64,000 nt of DNA from Bradyrhizobium sp. dw_78 (GCF_018449525.1 NZ_JAAVUS010000001.1:1116001-1180000), one strand, 5' to 3'; counted from the stretch's first letter, positions 1-9,128 are shown. A program made the numbers and translations. The notes: generated by a model from the sequence alone, not told the origin.

Positions 1-118
1 CGCGTTCACCATACTCGATCCAGGCATGATTGAATGCGCCCAGGTAGATCTCCTGGGCGTGTACCGGCAGATGGTTGCGAATGGACGGTGGCAGGTCCTC
101 GGTGGATGCGTAAGGCAA
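1..118 (-). CDS. ChaB-like protein, N-terminal part (cut by window edge)
   Basis: The reverse strand reads 39 codons beginning (L/M)PYASTEDLPPSIRNHLP and continuing HAQEIYLGAFNHAW, which is the conserved start of ChaB-domain proteins (LPxSV/IRxHLPxHAQEIYxxAFNxAW). The function of ChaB is poorly defined; it was named for a link to cation transport. No ATG is available: the frame has a stop shortly upstream, so a TTG at 118 is the only start that gives the usual ChaB N-terminus, and the ribosome-binding site is weak. The 3' part lies outside the window, so length and completeness are unknown. Confidence 0.6.
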   Translation of the reverse strand, partial: MPYASTEDLPPSIRNHLPVHAQEIYLGAFNHAWIEYGER

Positions 119-174
119 TGGCGTCTCTTCGGATGGAAGCGGAACTCAGCGATGCGGCCAGCATTGCATCCCCT

Positions 175-248
175 GAGCATGATCTCCGCGCAAATGCGTT
201 CCGGGTTTGTCGCGAGGAAAACCGGTACCCACTTTTCCGGATCATGCT
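175..248. repeat. Dispersed intergenic palindromic repeat
   Basis: The element begins GAGCATGATC, ends GGATCATGCT, and contains a TTTGTCGCGAGGAAAACC block followed by CCCACTTTTCC. The ends are inverted copies of each other. This matches my memory of an intergenic repeat that occurs many times in Bradyrhizobium and Rhodopseudomonas genomes. A degenerate relative with the same ends lies at 44770-44815. Confidence 0.6.
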
Positions 249-373
249 GTCATCCAAGCAGATCCGCGAGCCGCTCAATTGATCCTCCGCAAACCCTGAC
301 CATCCGGGCCCTCTAAGCTTTCAAGCCATTGGCAGGCCGACTGCGGCGGCATGGATATTAACCGGAGAGCGCA

Positions 374-2218
374 ATGAACACCGACCCTTCATCCCGAAAG
401 CAGAGCATTGCGGTCGGTTACATCTTTGCCGCAGCGATGGGCGTGCTGCTGTTGCAATGGCTGTTCACCACCTACAACACCGTGGACACCATTCCCTACA
501 GCGAATTCGAGCAACTGGTCGCGCAGGACAAGGTGACCGAGGTGTCGGTGGGGCAGGACGTCATTCAGGGCAAGCTCAAGGATAAACTGCCGAGCGGCAA
601 GTCGGCCTTCGTGACCGCGCGGGTCGACATGGCTCTGGCCGAGAAGCTGGAGGCCAAGGGCGTGGCGGTCACCGGCGTTCCCTCGGGCGGATTGTTGCAG
701 ACCATTCTGTCCTGGGTCGTGCCCATGTTCTTCTTCTATCTGATCTGGATATTCCTGGGACGCCGTCTCGCCGACCGGCAAGGGTTCGGCGGCCTGATGT
801 CGATCGGCAAGTCGCGCGCCAAGGTCTATGTGGAAAAAGACACCAAGGTCACTTTCGCCGACGTGGCCGGCGTCGAGGAAGCCAAGTTCGAATTGCAGGA
901 AGTGGTTTCCTTCCTGAAGGATCCGAAAAGCTATGGCCGGCTCGGGGCCCACGTGCCCAAGGGCATCCTGCTGGTCGGACCGCCGGGCACAGGAAAAACA
1001 TTGCTCGCCCGCGCCGTGGCCGGGGAGGCCGGCGTCGCATTCTTCTCCATTTCGGGCTCCGAATTCGTCGAGATGTTCGTGGGCGTCGGCGCGGCTCGCG
1101 TCCGCGATCTCTTCGAACAGGCGCGCAAGGCGGCGCCTTGCATCATCTTCATCGACGAACTTGACGCGCTGGGGCGCAGCCGCTCGCCCGGCGCTTTCGG
1201 CGGCTATGATGAAAAGGAGCAGACCCTGAACCAGCTTCTTGCCGAGCTCGATGGCTTCGACCCGAGCTCCGGCGTCATCCTGCTGGCGGCGACCAACCGG
1301 CCCGAAATCCTGGATCCCGCGCTGTTGCGCGCCGGCCGGTTTGACCGCCAGGTTCTGGTCGACCGGCCCGACAAGGCCGGCCGCATCGCCATCCTCAAGG
1401 TGCATGTGCGCAAGATCCGGGTCGGCAACGATGTCGATCTCGACAAGGTCGCGGGCCTCACCACCGGCTTCACCGGGGCCGATCTCGCCAACCTCATCAA
1501 CGAGGCCGCGATCGCTGCGACCCGGCGCAACGCCGAGGAAGTCAGTTTCTCCGACTTCACCGTCGCCATTGAACGCATTGTCGCAGGAATCGAGAAGAAG
1601 AGCCGGGTGCTGAGCAAGGACGAGCGCCGCAGGGTGGCGTATCATGAAATGGGCCATGCGCTCGTCGCTTCGAGCCTCACCGGCGTCGATCCGGTGCAGA
1701 AGGTCTCCATCATCCCGCGCGGAATCGGCGCGCTCGGCTACACCATGCAGCGGCCGACCCAGGACAGGTTCCTGTTGACCATCACCGAGCTCAAGAACCG
1801 TATCGCGGTGCTGATGGGCGGCCGAGCCTCCGAGCAGCTTATCTTCGATGGCGATGTATCGACCGGAGCCGCCGACGATCTTCAGCGCGCGACCGAGATC
1901 GCGATCGAAATGGTGACGAAATACGGCATGGACGCCAAGGTTGGCCAGCGGACTTACGCGCCGAAACCCCAGACCTTCATTCCGGCGGCGCAGGATACGA
2001 TCGTGAGCGCCGCGGAGGCGACGGGCCGCGAGATCGATCTTGCGGTGAGAGATCTGATCGATGCAGGCGATGTGCGCGCGCGGCAGATCCTGGAAAAGCG
2101 GCGGGCTGATCTTGAGGCCGGTGTCGAGCTGCTGCTCGCCAACGAGACCCTGACCGCCGAGCAGTTCGCGCCGCTGCGATCCTCGGGCGCCGCCGGAGAC
2201 GAACAGGCGGCGGCCTGA
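374..2218 (+). CDS. ftsH: FtsH-type ATP-dependent zinc metalloprotease
   Basis: Membrane-bound AAA+ protease of 614 residues (E. coli FtsH has 644), degrading damaged membrane and short-lived cytosolic proteins. Two membrane segments lie at about residues 13-33 and 108-128. The AAA module has Walker A GPPGTGKT (202-209), Walker [10 protein letters not shown] and a second region of homology ending RAGRFDRQ. The zinc site HEMGH is at 424-428. The C-terminal tail is short. The start is 12 nt after a GGAG-like site (ccggagagcgca). It stands alone in front of the fix genes and is probably an additional stress-linked copy rather than the housekeeping one, which is normally next to tilS; that is inference. 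I see no FixK box in front of it. Confidence 0.93.
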   Translation: MNTDPSSRKQSIAVGYIFAAAMGVLLLQWLFTTYNTVDTIPYSEFEQLVAQDKVTEVSVGQDVIQGKLKDKLPSGKSAFVTARVDMALAEKLEAKGVAVTGVPSGGLLQTILSWVVPMFFFYLIWIFLGRRLADRQGFGGLMSIGKSRAKVYVEKDTKVTFADVAGVEEAKFELQEVVSFLKDPKSYGRLGAHVPKGILLVGPPGTGKTLLARAVAGEAGVAFFSISGSEFVEMFVGVGAARVRDLFEQARKAAPCIIFIDELDALGRSRSPGAFGGYDEKEQTLNQLLAELDGFDPSSGVILLAATNRPEILDPALLRAGRFDRQVLVDRPDKAGRIAILKVHVRKIRVGNDVDLDKVAGLTTGFTGADLANLINEAAIAATRRNAEEVSFSDFTVAIERIVAGIEKKSRVLSKDERRRVAYHEMGHALVASSLTGVDPVQKVSIIPRGIGALGYTMQRPTQDRFLLTITELKNRIAVLMGGRASEQLIFDGDVSTGAADDLQRATEIAIEMVTKYGMDAKVGQRTYAPKPQTFIPAAQDTIVSAAEATGREIDLAVRDLIDAGDVRARQILEKRRADLEAGVELLLANETLTAEQFAPLRSSGAAGDEQAAA

Positions 2219-2275
2219 TTTCTGGAAGCTTGCGACAGGTGAGGGGTTGTTTGGATGTAAGGGGATCGACAGAAG

Positions 2276-2307
2276 CCAGGACTTGAGTGGCCAAGGACTT
2301 GAGTGGG
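2276..2307. repeat. Short 16-bp tandem repeat
   Basis: The block aggacttgagtgg occurs twice in a row with a 16-bp period (2278-2290 and 2294-2306), followed by a third partial gggacttgg. It lies between convergent ftsH and fixK. No function is evident. Confidence 0.5.
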
Positions 2308-2461
2308 ACTTGGCAGGACAGCGTGCCAGGACGCGGACTTGGCCGTCGTCAAGACTGAGCTGGCACCAAGTCTTGCTTTCAACATCTGGCTCCCATCCGG
2401 ATATGAAACTCGATCGTCATATCCGGAGCCGATCGGCGGCGGGTTTCCCCGCCACGTTCAT

Positions 2462-3139
2462 TCAGGCGTTGAGCTGGGCCAGCGCGGTACGGTTACGCAA
2501 TTCCACGCAGCGGGACGACGACAGCGAGATCACGCCGGTCTGCTGGAGCTGGGTGAGGGTGCGGGAAACGGTCTCGATGGTGAGGCCGAGATAATCCGCG
2601 ATGTCCTGACGCGACATGGCCAGTTCGACCGCCTTCGCCTTCGCGGCACGCCGTTCCATGTCAAGCAGGAAGCCCGCGACGCGTTCTTCCGCGCGCTTGA
2701 TCAGAAGCAGGACATGCCGTTGCGTGCGTTCAAGCTCGCGGGCGGTGAGGGTCCAGAGTTGCTGGGCGAGATCCTTTTCGTGGTCGGCGCGGGCCATCAG
2801 GGCGCTGCGCTTGATGACCAAAATCTGGGAGTCGCTGATGGCTTCGGCCGAGGTGGCATGAGTTTCGCCGGCTTCAAATCCGAACACGTCGCCGGGCAGG
2901 TAGAAGGCGCTGACCTGGCGGCGGCCGTCGTCGAGCATTTTGTAGGTTCTGACCGCGCCGCTGACGACCTGATAGAGATATTCCGCTGGCTCGTCTTCGC
3001 CGAAAATTTCGGTATTCCGGGGGTAGCGCATCGGCGCGCCCATCAGCGAAAGGGGGCTCCTGGGCTCGGGGCTGCCGCATTTGATCGAGGCGGGGACGGG
3101 GTGGCGCGAGGTGGAAGTGGAAAGCGCTGCGTTCAGCAT
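2462..3139 (-). CDS. fixK: FixK-type CRP/FNR family transcriptional regulator
   Basis: A 225-residue CRP/Fnr-family activator. An N-terminal cyclic-nucleotide-like beta barrel (about 35-130) is followed by a dimer helix and a C-terminal winged helix. The recognition helix reads GLTIETVSRTL, with Glu189, Ser192 and Arg193 in the E..SR pattern that reads TTGAT half sites in Fnr and FixK. The N-terminal four-cysteine iron-sulfur cluster of Fnr is absent (only Cys21 and Cys211), so oxygen is probably sensed upstream by FixL-FixJ. It is the obvious candidate to bind the many TTGAY-N4-RTCAA boxes in this window. A FixJ-like site lies 85 nt upstream. The ATG at 3139 follows GGAGCTCCTCCC. An FnrN-like name is possible; FixK fits better because the cysteines are missing. 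Confidence 0.9.
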   Translation of the reverse strand: MLNAALSTSTSRHPVPASIKCGSPEPRSPLSLMGAPMRYPRNTEIFGEDEPAEYLYQVVSGAVRTYKMLDDGRRQVSAFYLPGDVFGFEAGETHATSAEAISDSQILVIKRSALMARADHEKDLAQQLWTLTARELERTQRHVLLLIKRAEERVAGFLLDMERRAAKAKAVELAMSRQDIADYLGLTIETVSRTLTQLQQTGVISLSSSRCVELRNRTALAQLNA

Positions 3140-3214
3140 GGGAGGAGCTCCGTGGGGCTTGACCTTCGATGGAACCCACGATGCCTTGCCTGAGCAGCCG
3201 CGAAAATTTGGATA

Positions 3215-3234
3215 TTTCCCCTAAGTAGTATCCC
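3215..3234. promoter_or_regulatory. Putative FixJ operator in front of fixK
   Basis: The + strand holds TTTCCCCTAAGTAGTATCCC, very like the CTAAGTAGTTTCCC-type element I recall from FixJ-activated fixK promoters in rhizobia. Its centre is about 85 nt before the fixK ATG. Related sites occur at 21040-21060 and 33984-34003. Assignment to FixJ is inference. Confidence 0.5.
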
Positions 3235-3308
3235 GGAATTGCCAGCCGGCCGGCCCAACCGCGAACCGGCCACCACTCCTACCATCTCACGCAAGAGCGC
3301 GCAGATTA

Positions 3309-3322
3309 TTGATGTAAATCAA
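3309..3322. promoter_or_regulatory. FixK/FNR box TTGATGTAAATCAA
   Basis: Perfect TTGAT-N4-ATCAA inverted repeat. Its centre is 63 nt before the ATG at 3379, the same spacing seen at the other boxes here, so it most likely activates that small gene. It is also about 175 nt upstream of fixK in the other direction, where feedback is possible but less likely. Confidence 0.8.
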
Positions 3323-3378
3323 GGTCTTATTTCAGGGCGCTGCGAAGCTGCATTCGCTGGTTTGGCAGTGGGCGACCG

Positions 3379-3618
3379 ATGCGGTGGATGCGGATTCTCG
3401 CGAGGCTGTTTGGCAATGAGTGGCGCGATATTTCCACCGCACCGCACCGCCGCACGCTTGAACTGGCGGTGATTGACAGCGGCGTCCATGCGGCCGAAGC
3501 GCCCTGTATCCGCAACGCCGACGGCTGGATCGATGCGACGACCATGCGGCCGGTGCAGATCCGGGCGACACATTGGCGCTACTGGAATCCCGACCTCAAT
3601 TTCCGCGCCTGCTGCTGA
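3379..3618 (+). CDS. Small conserved hypothetical protein, paralogue of the gene at 42649-42852
   Basis: A 79-residue soluble protein without membrane segments. Its core WRDISTAPHRRTLELAVI, then a PC motif, GW and finally THWRYW, matches the 67-residue product at 42649-42852 (WQAITTAPFGRDLELAVI ... FPC ... GW ... THWRPW). The alignable region covers nearly the whole shorter protein, so the two are paralogues of one small family I cannot name. A perfect FixK box sits 63 nt upstream. It ends 13 nt before the convergent end of ccoS. The ribosome-binding site is weak. Confidence 0.7.
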   Translation: MRWMRILARLFGNEWRDISTAPHRRTLELAVIDSGVHAAEAPCIRNADGWIDATTMRPVQIRATHWRYWNPDLNFRACC

Positions 3619-3631
3619 TCGGGAATATAGT

Positions 3632-3784
3632 TTACTCGCCCGGCGGATCGTCGTCGGCGATGGCCCGCCAGGCCGCGCCGTCGAGATCGTCGTATTGGCC
3701 GCTCTTCATCGCCCACAGGAAACCGAGCAGGCCGACAAATCCGAGCGTCAAGGCGAGCGGCACAAGGTAGATCAGGATTTCCAT
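3632..3784 (-). CDS. ccoS: cbb3-type cytochrome oxidase assembly protein CcoS/FixS
   Basis: A 50-residue protein starting MEILIYLVPLALTLG, with one N-terminal membrane helix (about 3-25), then FLWAMKSGQYDDLDG, the CcoS signature, and an acidic tail. CcoS is needed for maturation of the cbb3 oxidase, probably for insertion of haem and copper. Its ATG overlaps the ccoI stop codon (TGATG), so the two are translationally coupled. It is last in the ccoGHIS operon. Confidence 0.95.
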   Translation of the reverse strand: MEILIYLVPLALTLGFVGLLGFLWAMKSGQYDDLDGAAWRAIADDDPPGE

Positions 3785-5976
3785 CAGGCTGCTTTCCTCG
3801 TGCGGTTGCGTGCTCGCAGCGCATTGAGCATGACCAGCAGCGAGGAGCCGGACATCGCCGCCGCGGCGATCAGCGGCGTGACCAGCCCCACAATCGCGAT
3901 CGGCACGGCCACCGCGTTATAGACGACGGCGAGCCAAAGGTTCTGCCGCATCAGCGACAGCGCTTTCCGTGAAATCGCGACGGCGGCGCTGACCGGGGCC
4001 AGGCGGTTGCCGAGAAAGACCGCATCGGCGACGGTCTGGCTCATATGCGTTGCGGTGATCGGCGACATCGACGCGTAGGCCGCGGCGAGGGCGGGGGCAT
4101 CGTTCAGGCCGTCTCCGACCATCAGCACCTTGAAGCCGTGGCGGGTGAGATCGTCGATGCGCGCGATCTTGTCGACGGGCGTCACCTCGGCGCGCCACTC
4201 GTGAATGCCCAGCGACTGTGCGGCGGCTTTCACGGCCGCTTCGCGGTCGCCGGAAACGATTTCGACGCCGATGCCATATTGCTGGAGCTGCGAGACGACG
4301 GCGGCGGCATCGGGGCGCAGGCGCTGCCGTACCGCAAGGACGTGGCGGGTCTCGCCGTGCCGGAACGCGACCACCGAGGCTTCGGGATCGTGACCGAGAA
4401 TTTCATGGGCGAGTTCGTCGGCGCCGCAATAAGATGGCCTGCCGAGTCTGATTTCCTGACCCTCGAACTGGCCTCTCACGCCCTGTCCCGGCTCTTCCTC
4501 GATTCCCGGCAACGGAGATTTGGCGCCGGCGGCCCGCGCCACGGCGGCCGCCACCGGATGACGGCTGGAAAGCGCGAGCCGTCCGGCCAGACTGACGACT
4601 TCCGCGGGAATGCTGGAGGCGTTGGCGACATCCAGCTCGGGCAAGGTCAAAGTCCCGGTCTTGTCGAAGATGACCCGGTCGATCTGGGCGATGCGCTCGA
4701 TCGCATCGCCGGAATTCAGCAGCACGCCCGAATTGAACAAGGCGCCGGATGCGACGGTCTGGACCGCGGGAATCGCCAGTCCCAGCGCGCAAGGACAGGT
4801 GATGATGAGGACGGCGATGGCGATGATGATCGAGTCGTGGAGGCTCGCGCCATAGGCGAGCCAGCCCAGCATGGTCAGAAGCGCGGTCGCATGCACGACC
4901 GGCGCATAGAGCCGCGATGCGCGCTCGGCCAGCCGGAGGTATCGGGAACGCGACTGCAAGGCATTCTCGAGCAGGCGGGAGATTTCGGCCAGCAAGGTGT
5001 CTTCCGAAGCGGCGGCGACGCGGACGCGCAGCGTGCCCGACCGAACCAGCGTGCCGGCGAAAACGGCGGTTCCGGGGACCGCCGTGATCGGCATGGTTTC
5101 GCCCGTGATCAGGCTTTGGTCGATCTCGGATCGCCCGTTGATGACGTTGCCGTCGACCGCGGAACGCTCGCCGGGGCGCAGCAGGACAATATCTCCGGGC
5201 TCGATCGCAGCCACGGGCACGGTGCGGATTTCATCGGCGCTGACGAATTTCGTCGCCGTTTCCGCCTTGAGCGCCGCGAGATTGCCGGCGAAGGCGCGCG
5301 TCCGCCGCCGCATGTTCTGGTCCAGATAGCGGCCGGCGAGCAGGAAGGCGATCAGCATGATGGCGGCATCGAAATAAGTGTGCTCGGCGTGCGAGGCCGT
5401 CTCGACCAGCGACATCGCCAGCGCCAGGAAAATCCCGATGCTGATCGGAACGTCCATGTTGACGCTGCGCGCCCGAAGCGCGCCGAACGCCGACGAAAAG
5501 AACGGCTGCGCGGAATAGGCCGCGGCCGGCAGCACGATCAGCGCCGACAGCCAGTGAAAGAAATCGCGCTGCTCGGGAAGCATATCGCTGACATTTCCCG
5601 ACCAGACCGGCACCGACAGCATCATGACGTTCATCGCGGCGAACGCGGCGACGCCGAGACGGCGCAACAGCGATTTGGCGCGTTCGGATTCCTGCGTTTC
5701 GGCGCCGGCCCGCTCGAACGGGTAGGCCTTGTAGCCGAGCTCGGCGAGGCGATCGACAAACACCGCCGGGTCGATCGCTCCAGCCTTCCATTCGACCGCC
5801 AGACGGTGATCGGTGAGATTGACCCGCGCCTTGGTCACGTCGGGAATTTTCGACAGGTTGCGCTCGATCTTGGCCATGCATCCGGCGCAGCTGATGCCCT
5901 CGACCGCCAGATCGAGATGGAGCACGCCGGGTCCGGCGCTCTTCAGATAATGCGAAAAATCCAGAGCGGTCTGCAT
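3784..5976 (-). CDS. ccoI: Copper-exporting P1B-type ATPase CcoI/FixI for cbb3 oxidase assembly
   Basis: A 730-residue P1B-ATPase that supplies copper to the CcoN subunit. An N-terminal heavy-metal domain carries GISCAGC; membrane helices follow, then the actuator motif TGE, the ion-binding CPCALGLAIP in the sixth helix, the phosphorylation site DKTGTLT, and the hinge GDGLNDAPAL. The start was put at 5976 (MQTALDFSHYL), which follows GAGGTGGCAC and lies 11 nt after the fixH stop; the longer reading frame runs back into fixH. The operon order ccoGHIS agrees with the assignment. Confidence 0.95.
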   Translation of the reverse strand: MQTALDFSHYLKSAGPGVLHLDLAVEGISCAGCMAKIERNLSKIPDVTKARVNLTDHRLAVEWKAGAIDPAVFVDRLAELGYKAYPFERAGAETQESERAKSLLRRLGVAAFAAMNVMMLSVPVWSGNVSDMLPEQRDFFHWLSALIVLPAAAYSAQPFFSSAFGALRARSVNMDVPISIGIFLALAMSLVETASHAEHTYFDAAIMLIAFLLAGRYLDQNMRRRTRAFAGNLAALKAETATKFVSADEIRTVPVAAIEPGDIVLLRPGERSAVDGNVINGRSEIDQSLITGETMPITAVPGTAVFAGTLVRSGTLRVRVAAASEDTLLAEISRLLENALQSRSRYLRLAERASRLYAPVVHATALLTMLGWLAYGASLHDSIIIAIAVLIITCPCALGLAIPAVQTVASGALFNSGVLLNSGDAIERIAQIDRVIFDKTGTLTLPELDVANASSIPAEVVSLAGRLALSSRHPVAAAVARAAGAKSPLPGIEEEPGQGVRGQFEGQEIRLGRPSYCGADELAHEILGHDPEASVVAFRHGETRHVLAVRQRLRPDAAAVVSQLQQYGIGVEIVSGDREAAVKAAAQSLGIHEWRAEVTPVDKIARIDDLTRHGFKVLMVGDGLNDAPALAAAYASMSPITATHMSQTVADAVFLGNRLAPVSAAVAISRKALSLMRQNLWLAVVYNAVAVPIAIVGLVTPLIAAAAMSGSSLLVMLNALRARNRTRKAA

Positions 5977-5987
5977 GTGCCACCTCG

Positions 5988-6488
5988 TCAGTTCAGGACG
6001 ACCCGGTTTCGCGACAGGAACATGCGCTGGCCCTTGGTGTCGGCCTCGATCACCAGATCCCATAGCCCCGCTGCGATGTCCTGCGCCGTGCCGCGGTAGG
6101 TCCCGTTGCCGCTGTCCACCATGTCGATGGCCTGATCGGCGCGCCGGTCGGTCGGTCGCTCGAGCCTTCCGGAGAAATTCAGCCCGGCAAGGCTAGTGCC
6201 GTTCGCGTCCTTGGCGTGAACGGTCAAGGTCGCGGTGCCGTCGGGCCGGCGCTCGATATGTTCATCGACCTGCCATTTGCGCAGATCCTGCTGCCGGGCC
6301 GCCTGGATTTCCCCCTCGTAAGCGAGGCTGGCGCTATAGGCGCTGTCGACCTCGGTGCCGGGCAGTGTCGTGATCGCAAGTTGCATCATCAGTACATTGA
6401 CGCCGATGACGACCGCGAAGAACGCGACGATCGCGATGAGTACGAAGCGGCCGGTCAATGGCCGGGCAGTAGGAGCGGATGCCGTCAT
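5988..6488 (-). CDS. ccoH: FixH/CcoH, cbb3 oxidase maturation protein
   Basis: A 166-residue protein with one N-terminal membrane helix (about residues 14-37, FVLIAIVAFFAVVIGVNVLM) and a periplasmic domain with the YxxSLAYxxEIxAAxxQ region typical of FixH. Known members interact with the oxidase during assembly and are needed for stable cbb3. It lies 21 nt after ccoG and 11 nt before ccoI in the same operon. Confidence 0.93.
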   Translation of the reverse strand: MTASAPTARPLTGRFVLIAIVAFFAVVIGVNVLMMQLAITTLPGTEVDSAYSASLAYEGEIQAARQQDLRKWQVDEHIERRPDGTATLTVHAKDANGTSLAGLNFSGRLERPTDRRADQAIDMVDSGNGTYRGTAQDIAAGLWDLVIEADTKGQRMFLSRNRVVLN

Positions 6489-6509
6489 GGAGACCCTCGT
6501 CGGCGTTAG

Positions 6510-7964
6510 TTATGGTGTTACGAAATTGTCGGTGGCGGAGGCGGCCTCGCCGAGACCGATGTCGGTGACGCGGAATTTCAGCGGTACCGATTTTTCCGTT
6601 ATTTCGCTGGAGGGAACGGTCACCAGCACGCGCAATTCGGTGGTCTGGTCGCGGCCAAGGATGATCGTCGGCCGTTCCGGCGTCACGGAATCCGCGCCGA
6701 CGATGTGGACCTGCGCGTCAGGCGGGCCGTCGATGTCGATCGCGATCACGCGGTCGAAGCCGCGCTTGTTCAGGAAGCGCAGCGTGTAGCCGTTGCGGAT
6801 CGAGCCATCGCTGAGCATGACCGCGACCGGGTTGCGGTCGTGCAGCACATTGACGTCGAGCAGAGTCCGCGTCAGCAGCGTGTAAAGCATCACAGCGCAG
6901 ACGCCGGCGATCAGGACGGCGTAAACGACGGTTCGCGCCCGCACCGGCTTGAAAACCTCCGGCTGGCCGGCGATCCGGTGCTGGATATTGATATCGTTGT
7001 CGTAGCCGATCAGCCGGGTTTGGCGGCCGATCTTCGTCATCACGGTATCGCAGGCGTCGATGCAAAGCCCGCACTGGATGCAGCCGAGCTGCGGCCCGTT
7101 GCGGATATCGATTCCGGTGGGGCAGACCGCCACGCACTGGTTGCAGTCGATGCAGTCGCCGATCTTCTCGCCCAGCGCACGAAGCTCGATCGCCTTTTTC
7201 AACGAGCAACGCTTCTCGCCTCGATCATATTTATAGGTGACATTCAGCGCCCATTCGTCGGTCAGGGCGGCCTGAATCCGCGGCCACGGACACATGTAGA
7301 CGCAGACCTGCTCGCGCATGAAGCCGGCCAGCAGATAGGTCGTGAAAGTCAGGATCGCGATCCAGATATAGGCGAGCGCGGGAGCCTGAAACGTGATGAG
7401 CTCTTTAACGAGGGTAGGGGCGTCGGAGAAATAGAGAACCCAGGCGCCGCCGGTCCACCACGCGATCGCGAGCCAGATCGCATGTTTCAACGCCAGCCTG
7501 GCGGCCCGTTTCAGGTTCATGCCGGCGGCATCGGCCCTGATCCGCTCGCGCCGGTCGCCTTCCACCCAGCGCTCGACCGCGTAAAACAGATCGGTCCAGA
7601 CCGTCTGCGGGCACAGATAGCCGCACCAGATCCGGCCTCCCAGCGCATTCATCAGGAACAGCGCGAGCGCGGCCAGGATCAGCAGGCCCGTGAAATAATA
7701 GACTTCCTGTGGCCATAGCTCGATGAAGAAAAAATAGAAGCGCCGGTTCGGAAAGTCGATCAGCACCGCCTGGTCCGGCGCGCCGAGGCCGCGATTCCAG
7801 CGCAGGAAAGGCAACAGGTAATAGACGCCGAGGCAAGCCGCCATCAGCCCCCATTTGATCCTGCGGAATGTACCCGAGACGCTTTGCGGATAAATCTTCT
7901 TCTGGGCCGCATAGAGCGGCCCTTCAGCGTCCAGCAATTCGTTTGGTGAAACAGGTTTGTTCAT
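6510..7964 (-). CDS. ccoG: CcoG/FixG, polyferredoxin-type cbb3 assembly protein
   Basis: A 484-residue membrane protein. Several membrane helices occupy about residues 35-210. Two 4Fe-4S motifs follow, CIDCNQCVAVCP and CIQCGLCIDACD. A further helix and a C-terminal immunoglobulin-like FixG domain complete it. CcoG has been described as a cupric reductase that delivers Cu(I) for oxidase assembly; that is family knowledge. It is first in ccoGHIS, with a FixK box 62 nt before its start. Confidence 0.95.
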   Translation of the reverse strand: MNKPVSPNELLDAEGPLYAAQKKIYPQSVSGTFRRIKWGLMAACLGVYYLLPFLRWNRGLGAPDQAVLIDFPNRRFYFFFIELWPQEVYYFTGLLILAALALFLMNALGGRIWCGYLCPQTVWTDLFYAVERWVEGDRRERIRADAAGMNLKRAARLALKHAIWLAIAWWTGGAWVLYFSDAPTLVKELITFQAPALAYIWIAILTFTTYLLAGFMREQVCVYMCPWPRIQAALTDEWALNVTYKYDRGEKRCSLKKAIELRALGEKIGDCIDCNQCVAVCPTGIDIRNGPQLGCIQCGLCIDACDTVMTKIGRQTRLIGYDNDINIQHRIAGQPEVFKPVRARTVVYAVLIAGVCAVMLYTLLTRTLLDVNVLHDRNPVAVMLSDGSIRNGYTLRFLNKRGFDRVIAIDIDGPPDAQVHIVGADSVTPERPTIILGRDQTTELRVLVTVPSSEITEKSVPLKFRVTDIGLGEAASATDNFVTP

Positions 7965-8019
7965 ACCCGAGGCCCGATGCGTCCCTGGCTGAACCTACAT
8001 TTCGGCGGCGCGGCGGCGG

Positions 8020-8033
8020 TTGAGCCAGATCAA
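8020..8033. promoter_or_regulatory. FixK/FNR box TTGAGCCAGATCAA for ccoGHIS
   Basis: TTGAG-N4-ATCAA, one mismatch from the ideal repeat, centred 62 nt before the ccoG ATG in the short gap between ccoP and ccoG. It gives the assembly genes their own promoter. Confidence 0.75.
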
Positions 8034-8071
8034 CCGCCGCGCCAGCCGCCGTGCAGTCTACGGGCTTTTCC

Positions 8072-8944
8072 CTATTTGCCGCCGCCCAGCGAATGCACGT
8101 AAACCGTCAATGCCTTGATGGTGATGGGATCCAGGCGTCCGGACCATGTCGGCATCACCCCGGCGCGGCCGTTGGTGATGGTCTCCTCGATGGTTGCCTC
8201 GTCCGAACCGTACAGCCAGATCTGATCGGTCAGGTTGGGCGCTCCGACTTCCTGGTTTCCCTTGCCGCCTTCGCCGTGGCAGGTGACGCAATTGTCCGAG
8301 AAGATTTTCGCCCCCGCGGCGGCATTAAAGCCGGGCGCGGTCGGAAGTCCCGAGAGCGAGCGGACATAGTTCGCGACCGTGACGATCTCGTCCTTCTTCA
8401 GCATTCCGTCGCGGCCGAACGCCAGCATCTGTCCCTCATGGGCGTTGGGATTGCCTGACCTCGCACCGAACTGGATCGTCTGCATGATCTGGTCGAGCGA
8501 GCCGCCCCACAGCCAATCGTCGTCATTTAGATTCGGGAATCCCTTGGCGCCCGCGCCGCCGCTGCCGTGACACGGGGCGCAATTGTCCGCGAATACGGTC
8601 CGGCCTCGCGCCCGCGCCAGCGACAGCAGCGCCGGATCCTTCTCGATATCCGCCAGCGAGGCGGCGCCGAGCACCGCCATTTTCTCGCCGCGCAGCTTCT
8701 CGAGATCGGAGAGTTCGCTGTCGACAGTCGCGCGGGACGAATAGTGCAGGATTCCCGTGGTGTATCCGTGAACCAGCGGCCAGGCCGGATAGACGACCCA
8801 GTATCCGATCGCCCAGATGATGGTGGCGTAGAAGGTCAGGATCCACCAGCGCGGCAGCGGCGTGTTCAGTTCCCGGATGCCATCCCACTCATGGCCGGTG
8901 GTCGAACGTCCTGAAACATGATCGATGTCGTTGTGCTCGGTCAT
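8072..8944 (-). CDS. ccoP: cbb3-type cytochrome oxidase dihaem subunit III (CcoP/FixP)
   Basis: A 290-residue membrane-anchored dihaem cytochrome c that passes electrons to CcoO. The N-terminal helix (around 33-53) is followed by two class I cytochrome c domains with CAPCH and CVTCH haem sites; axial methionines are available in each domain. It starts 6 nt after ccoQ, and the ribosome-binding site GGGAGGA lies inside the end of ccoQ. Confidence 0.96.
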   Translation of the reverse strand: MTEHNDIDHVSGRSTTGHEWDGIRELNTPLPRWWILTFYATIIWAIGYWVVYPAWPLVHGYTTGILHYSSRATVDSELSDLEKLRGEKMAVLGAASLADIEKDPALLSLARARGRTVFADNCAPCHGSGGAGAKGFPNLNDDDWLWGGSLDQIMQTIQFGARSGNPNAHEGQMLAFGRDGMLKKDEIVTVANYVRSLSGLPTAPGFNAAAGAKIFSDNCVTCHGEGGKGNQEVGAPNLTDQIWLYGSDEATIEETITNGRAGVMPTWSGRLDPITIKALTVYVHSLGGGK

Positions 8945-8950
8945 CAGCGG

Positions 8951-9115
8951 TCAGTCCTCCCGCAGCGGCATTCTTGCCGCATCGTCAAAAATCGCCTTGT
9001 TACGGGGCCGCAGCGCATAAAAAACAATGGCCAGGAAGATGGCGACGAAAATCGGCGTCCAGAAGGTCAGGACAAGATGCGACGCCAGATTCTCAATAGA
9101 AACGATCGCGTTCAT
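8951..9115 (-). CDS. ccoQ: cbb3-type cytochrome oxidase small subunit CcoQ/FixQ
   Basis: A 54-residue protein, MNAIVSIENLASHLVL then FVAIFLAIVFYALRP, with one membrane helix (about 14-35) and a charged C-terminus. Position between ccoO and ccoP and the FYALRPxNK motif identify CcoQ, which stabilises the oxidase complex. It begins 13 nt after ccoO. Confidence 0.93.
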   Translation of the reverse strand: MNAIVSIENLASHLVLTFWTPIFVAIFLAIVFYALRPRNKAIFDDAARMPLRED

Positions 9116-9128
9116 ATCGATCCCTCCT

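Noticed and set aside
389..1657. 422-codon open frame on the - strand
   Set aside because: Antisense to ftsH, whose motifs are complete.
2303..3193. 296-codon open frame on the + strand
   Set aside because: Antisense to fixK.
4045..6099. 684-codon open frame on the + strand opposite ccoI
   Set aside because: Antisense shadow of a high-GC gene; the reverse strand has complete CcoI and FixH motifs.
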